Source: a virus
Length of the DNA stretch: 39,527 nucleotides
Reading direction: 5' to 3' (one strand)
Virus record (IMG/VR): IMGVR_UViG_3300025828_003715
Span: 1-39,527 of that record
Made by a program: the position numbers and the translations under genes. The notes beneath the pieces are model-generated. The model saw only the letters and a program-made list of their open reading frames with translations, did not search any database and was not told where the DNA came from. Shown in pieces: positions 39,215-39,527 of the stretch. Every line of letters starts with the position of its first letter. Within the stretch, counting starts at the first letter, position 1.

Positions 39215-39527
39215 CTAAAACTTTACTTGCGATCTGACATTTGCTGCAATCGTGCGCAAGGCATCGCAGGCAGTGCGTAATGAATGAAGACGTTCACGCT
39301 TCGCTTTAACCAACGCTTCAGCGATCATAGAATCGTACTGAAGATCGCTTGTCTTGTAACCCGCCCAGCTTTCTTTCTGCTTCACGGCACCTTCCGCTGC
39401 TAGATATTCCTTATACCAAGCGCTCTTGTAAGACGCTTCTTTTTGGGCATGATCCTTGCACAGGATCTCAAATGCTTCAGTTTCTTGCTCAATTTCACCA
39501 ATCAAGCGGACAAGTTCAGACTCAACT
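39215..39527 (-). CDS. Small helical hypothetical protein, 5' end cut by the window edge
   Basis: The open frame continues to the window edge without an in-frame stop, so the start lies outside; the TTG at 39505 is not a convincing start. The visible 103 residues are charged and helical (ETEAFEILCKDHAQKEASYK, SMIAEALVKAKRERLHSLRT), without membrane segments or motifs I know. Similar small coiled proteins lie beside single-strand annealing or recombination genes in many phages. It ends 9 nt before the methyltransferase's ribosome-binding region, so it is co-transcribed. Confidence 0.6.
   Translation of the reverse strand, partial: VESELVRLIGEIEQETEAFEILCKDHAQKEASYKSAWYKEYLAAEGAVKQKESWAGYKTSDLQYDSMIAEALVKAKRERLHSLRTACDALRTIAANVRSQVKF

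Noticed and set aside
1-39527. tRNA genes, CRISPR arrays, integrase, attachment sites or insertion sequences
   Set aside because: No cloverleaf, regularly spaced repeats, recombinase motif or terminal inverted repeats were recognised by eye. The tandem repeats found are a 61-bp duplication and a 21-bp coding repeat.

Overview
This window is about 39.5 kb of a contractile-tailed (myovirus-type) bacteriophage, probably an environmental phage. It carries a tail sheath and tube, an HK97-type capsid module (portal, U35 protease, HK97-fold capsid protein), neck and connector genes, a lysin, and a nucleotide-metabolism and DNA-modification block. Almost everything is on the minus strand; the single clear plus-strand gene is the large terminase. 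GC is moderate by eye. I see no tRNA, CRISPR array, integrase or insertion sequence. At least three promoters have the -10 box ending exactly 6 nt before an ATG, which predicts leaderless mRNAs. That habit is common in Actinobacteria, so an actinobacterial host is my best, unproven guess.

Layout, from low to high coordinates (transcription runs mostly right to left). 1-2760: M15 peptidase lysin (cut by the window edge), terminator, tail tube, tail sheath. 2820-9090: two small genes, then a 1950-residue polyvalent protein holding a zinc-metalloprotease motif, a complete DEDDh exonuclease domain and a C-terminal ADP-ribosyltransferase with an R-S-ExE signature. 9116-11647: tail-completion protein with an FN3 domain, virion-morphogenesis protein, head-tail connector and a small basic protein. 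11710-13294: DUF1599/MazG-like protein, small membrane protein, helicase-associated-domain plus HTH protein, and an unknown. 13311-13655: a structured leader or ncRNA-like stretch with a terminator, plus a remnant of an endonuclease VII-like gene. 13656-16467: class II ribonucleotide reductase and an unknown. 16554-17843: major capsid protein, whose C-terminus is broken by an apparent frame-shifting deletion. 18030-31635: head-associated proteins, including three that share a C-x3-H-x8/9-C motif, an 857-residue pseudokinase-like protein, a 1607-residue structural protein and the prohead protease. 31738-34756: portal, a hidden 52-residue membrane protein overlapping it, and the divergent terminase. 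34757-39527: DUF932-like protein, MazG, a ParB-like / PAPS-reductase / ParB-like / methyltransferase cassette, and a partial unknown.

How the genes fit together: portal, protease, acidic protein and capsid protein build the head; connector and neck proteins join it to the sheath and tube. Three giant proteins (1950, 1607 and 857 aa) fill about a third of the window and are plausible virion-packaged or injected proteins. The RNR, MazG, DUF1599, PAPS-reductase, ParB-like and methyltransferase genes suggest control of the nucleotide pool and perhaps a modified phage genome. That last point is inference.
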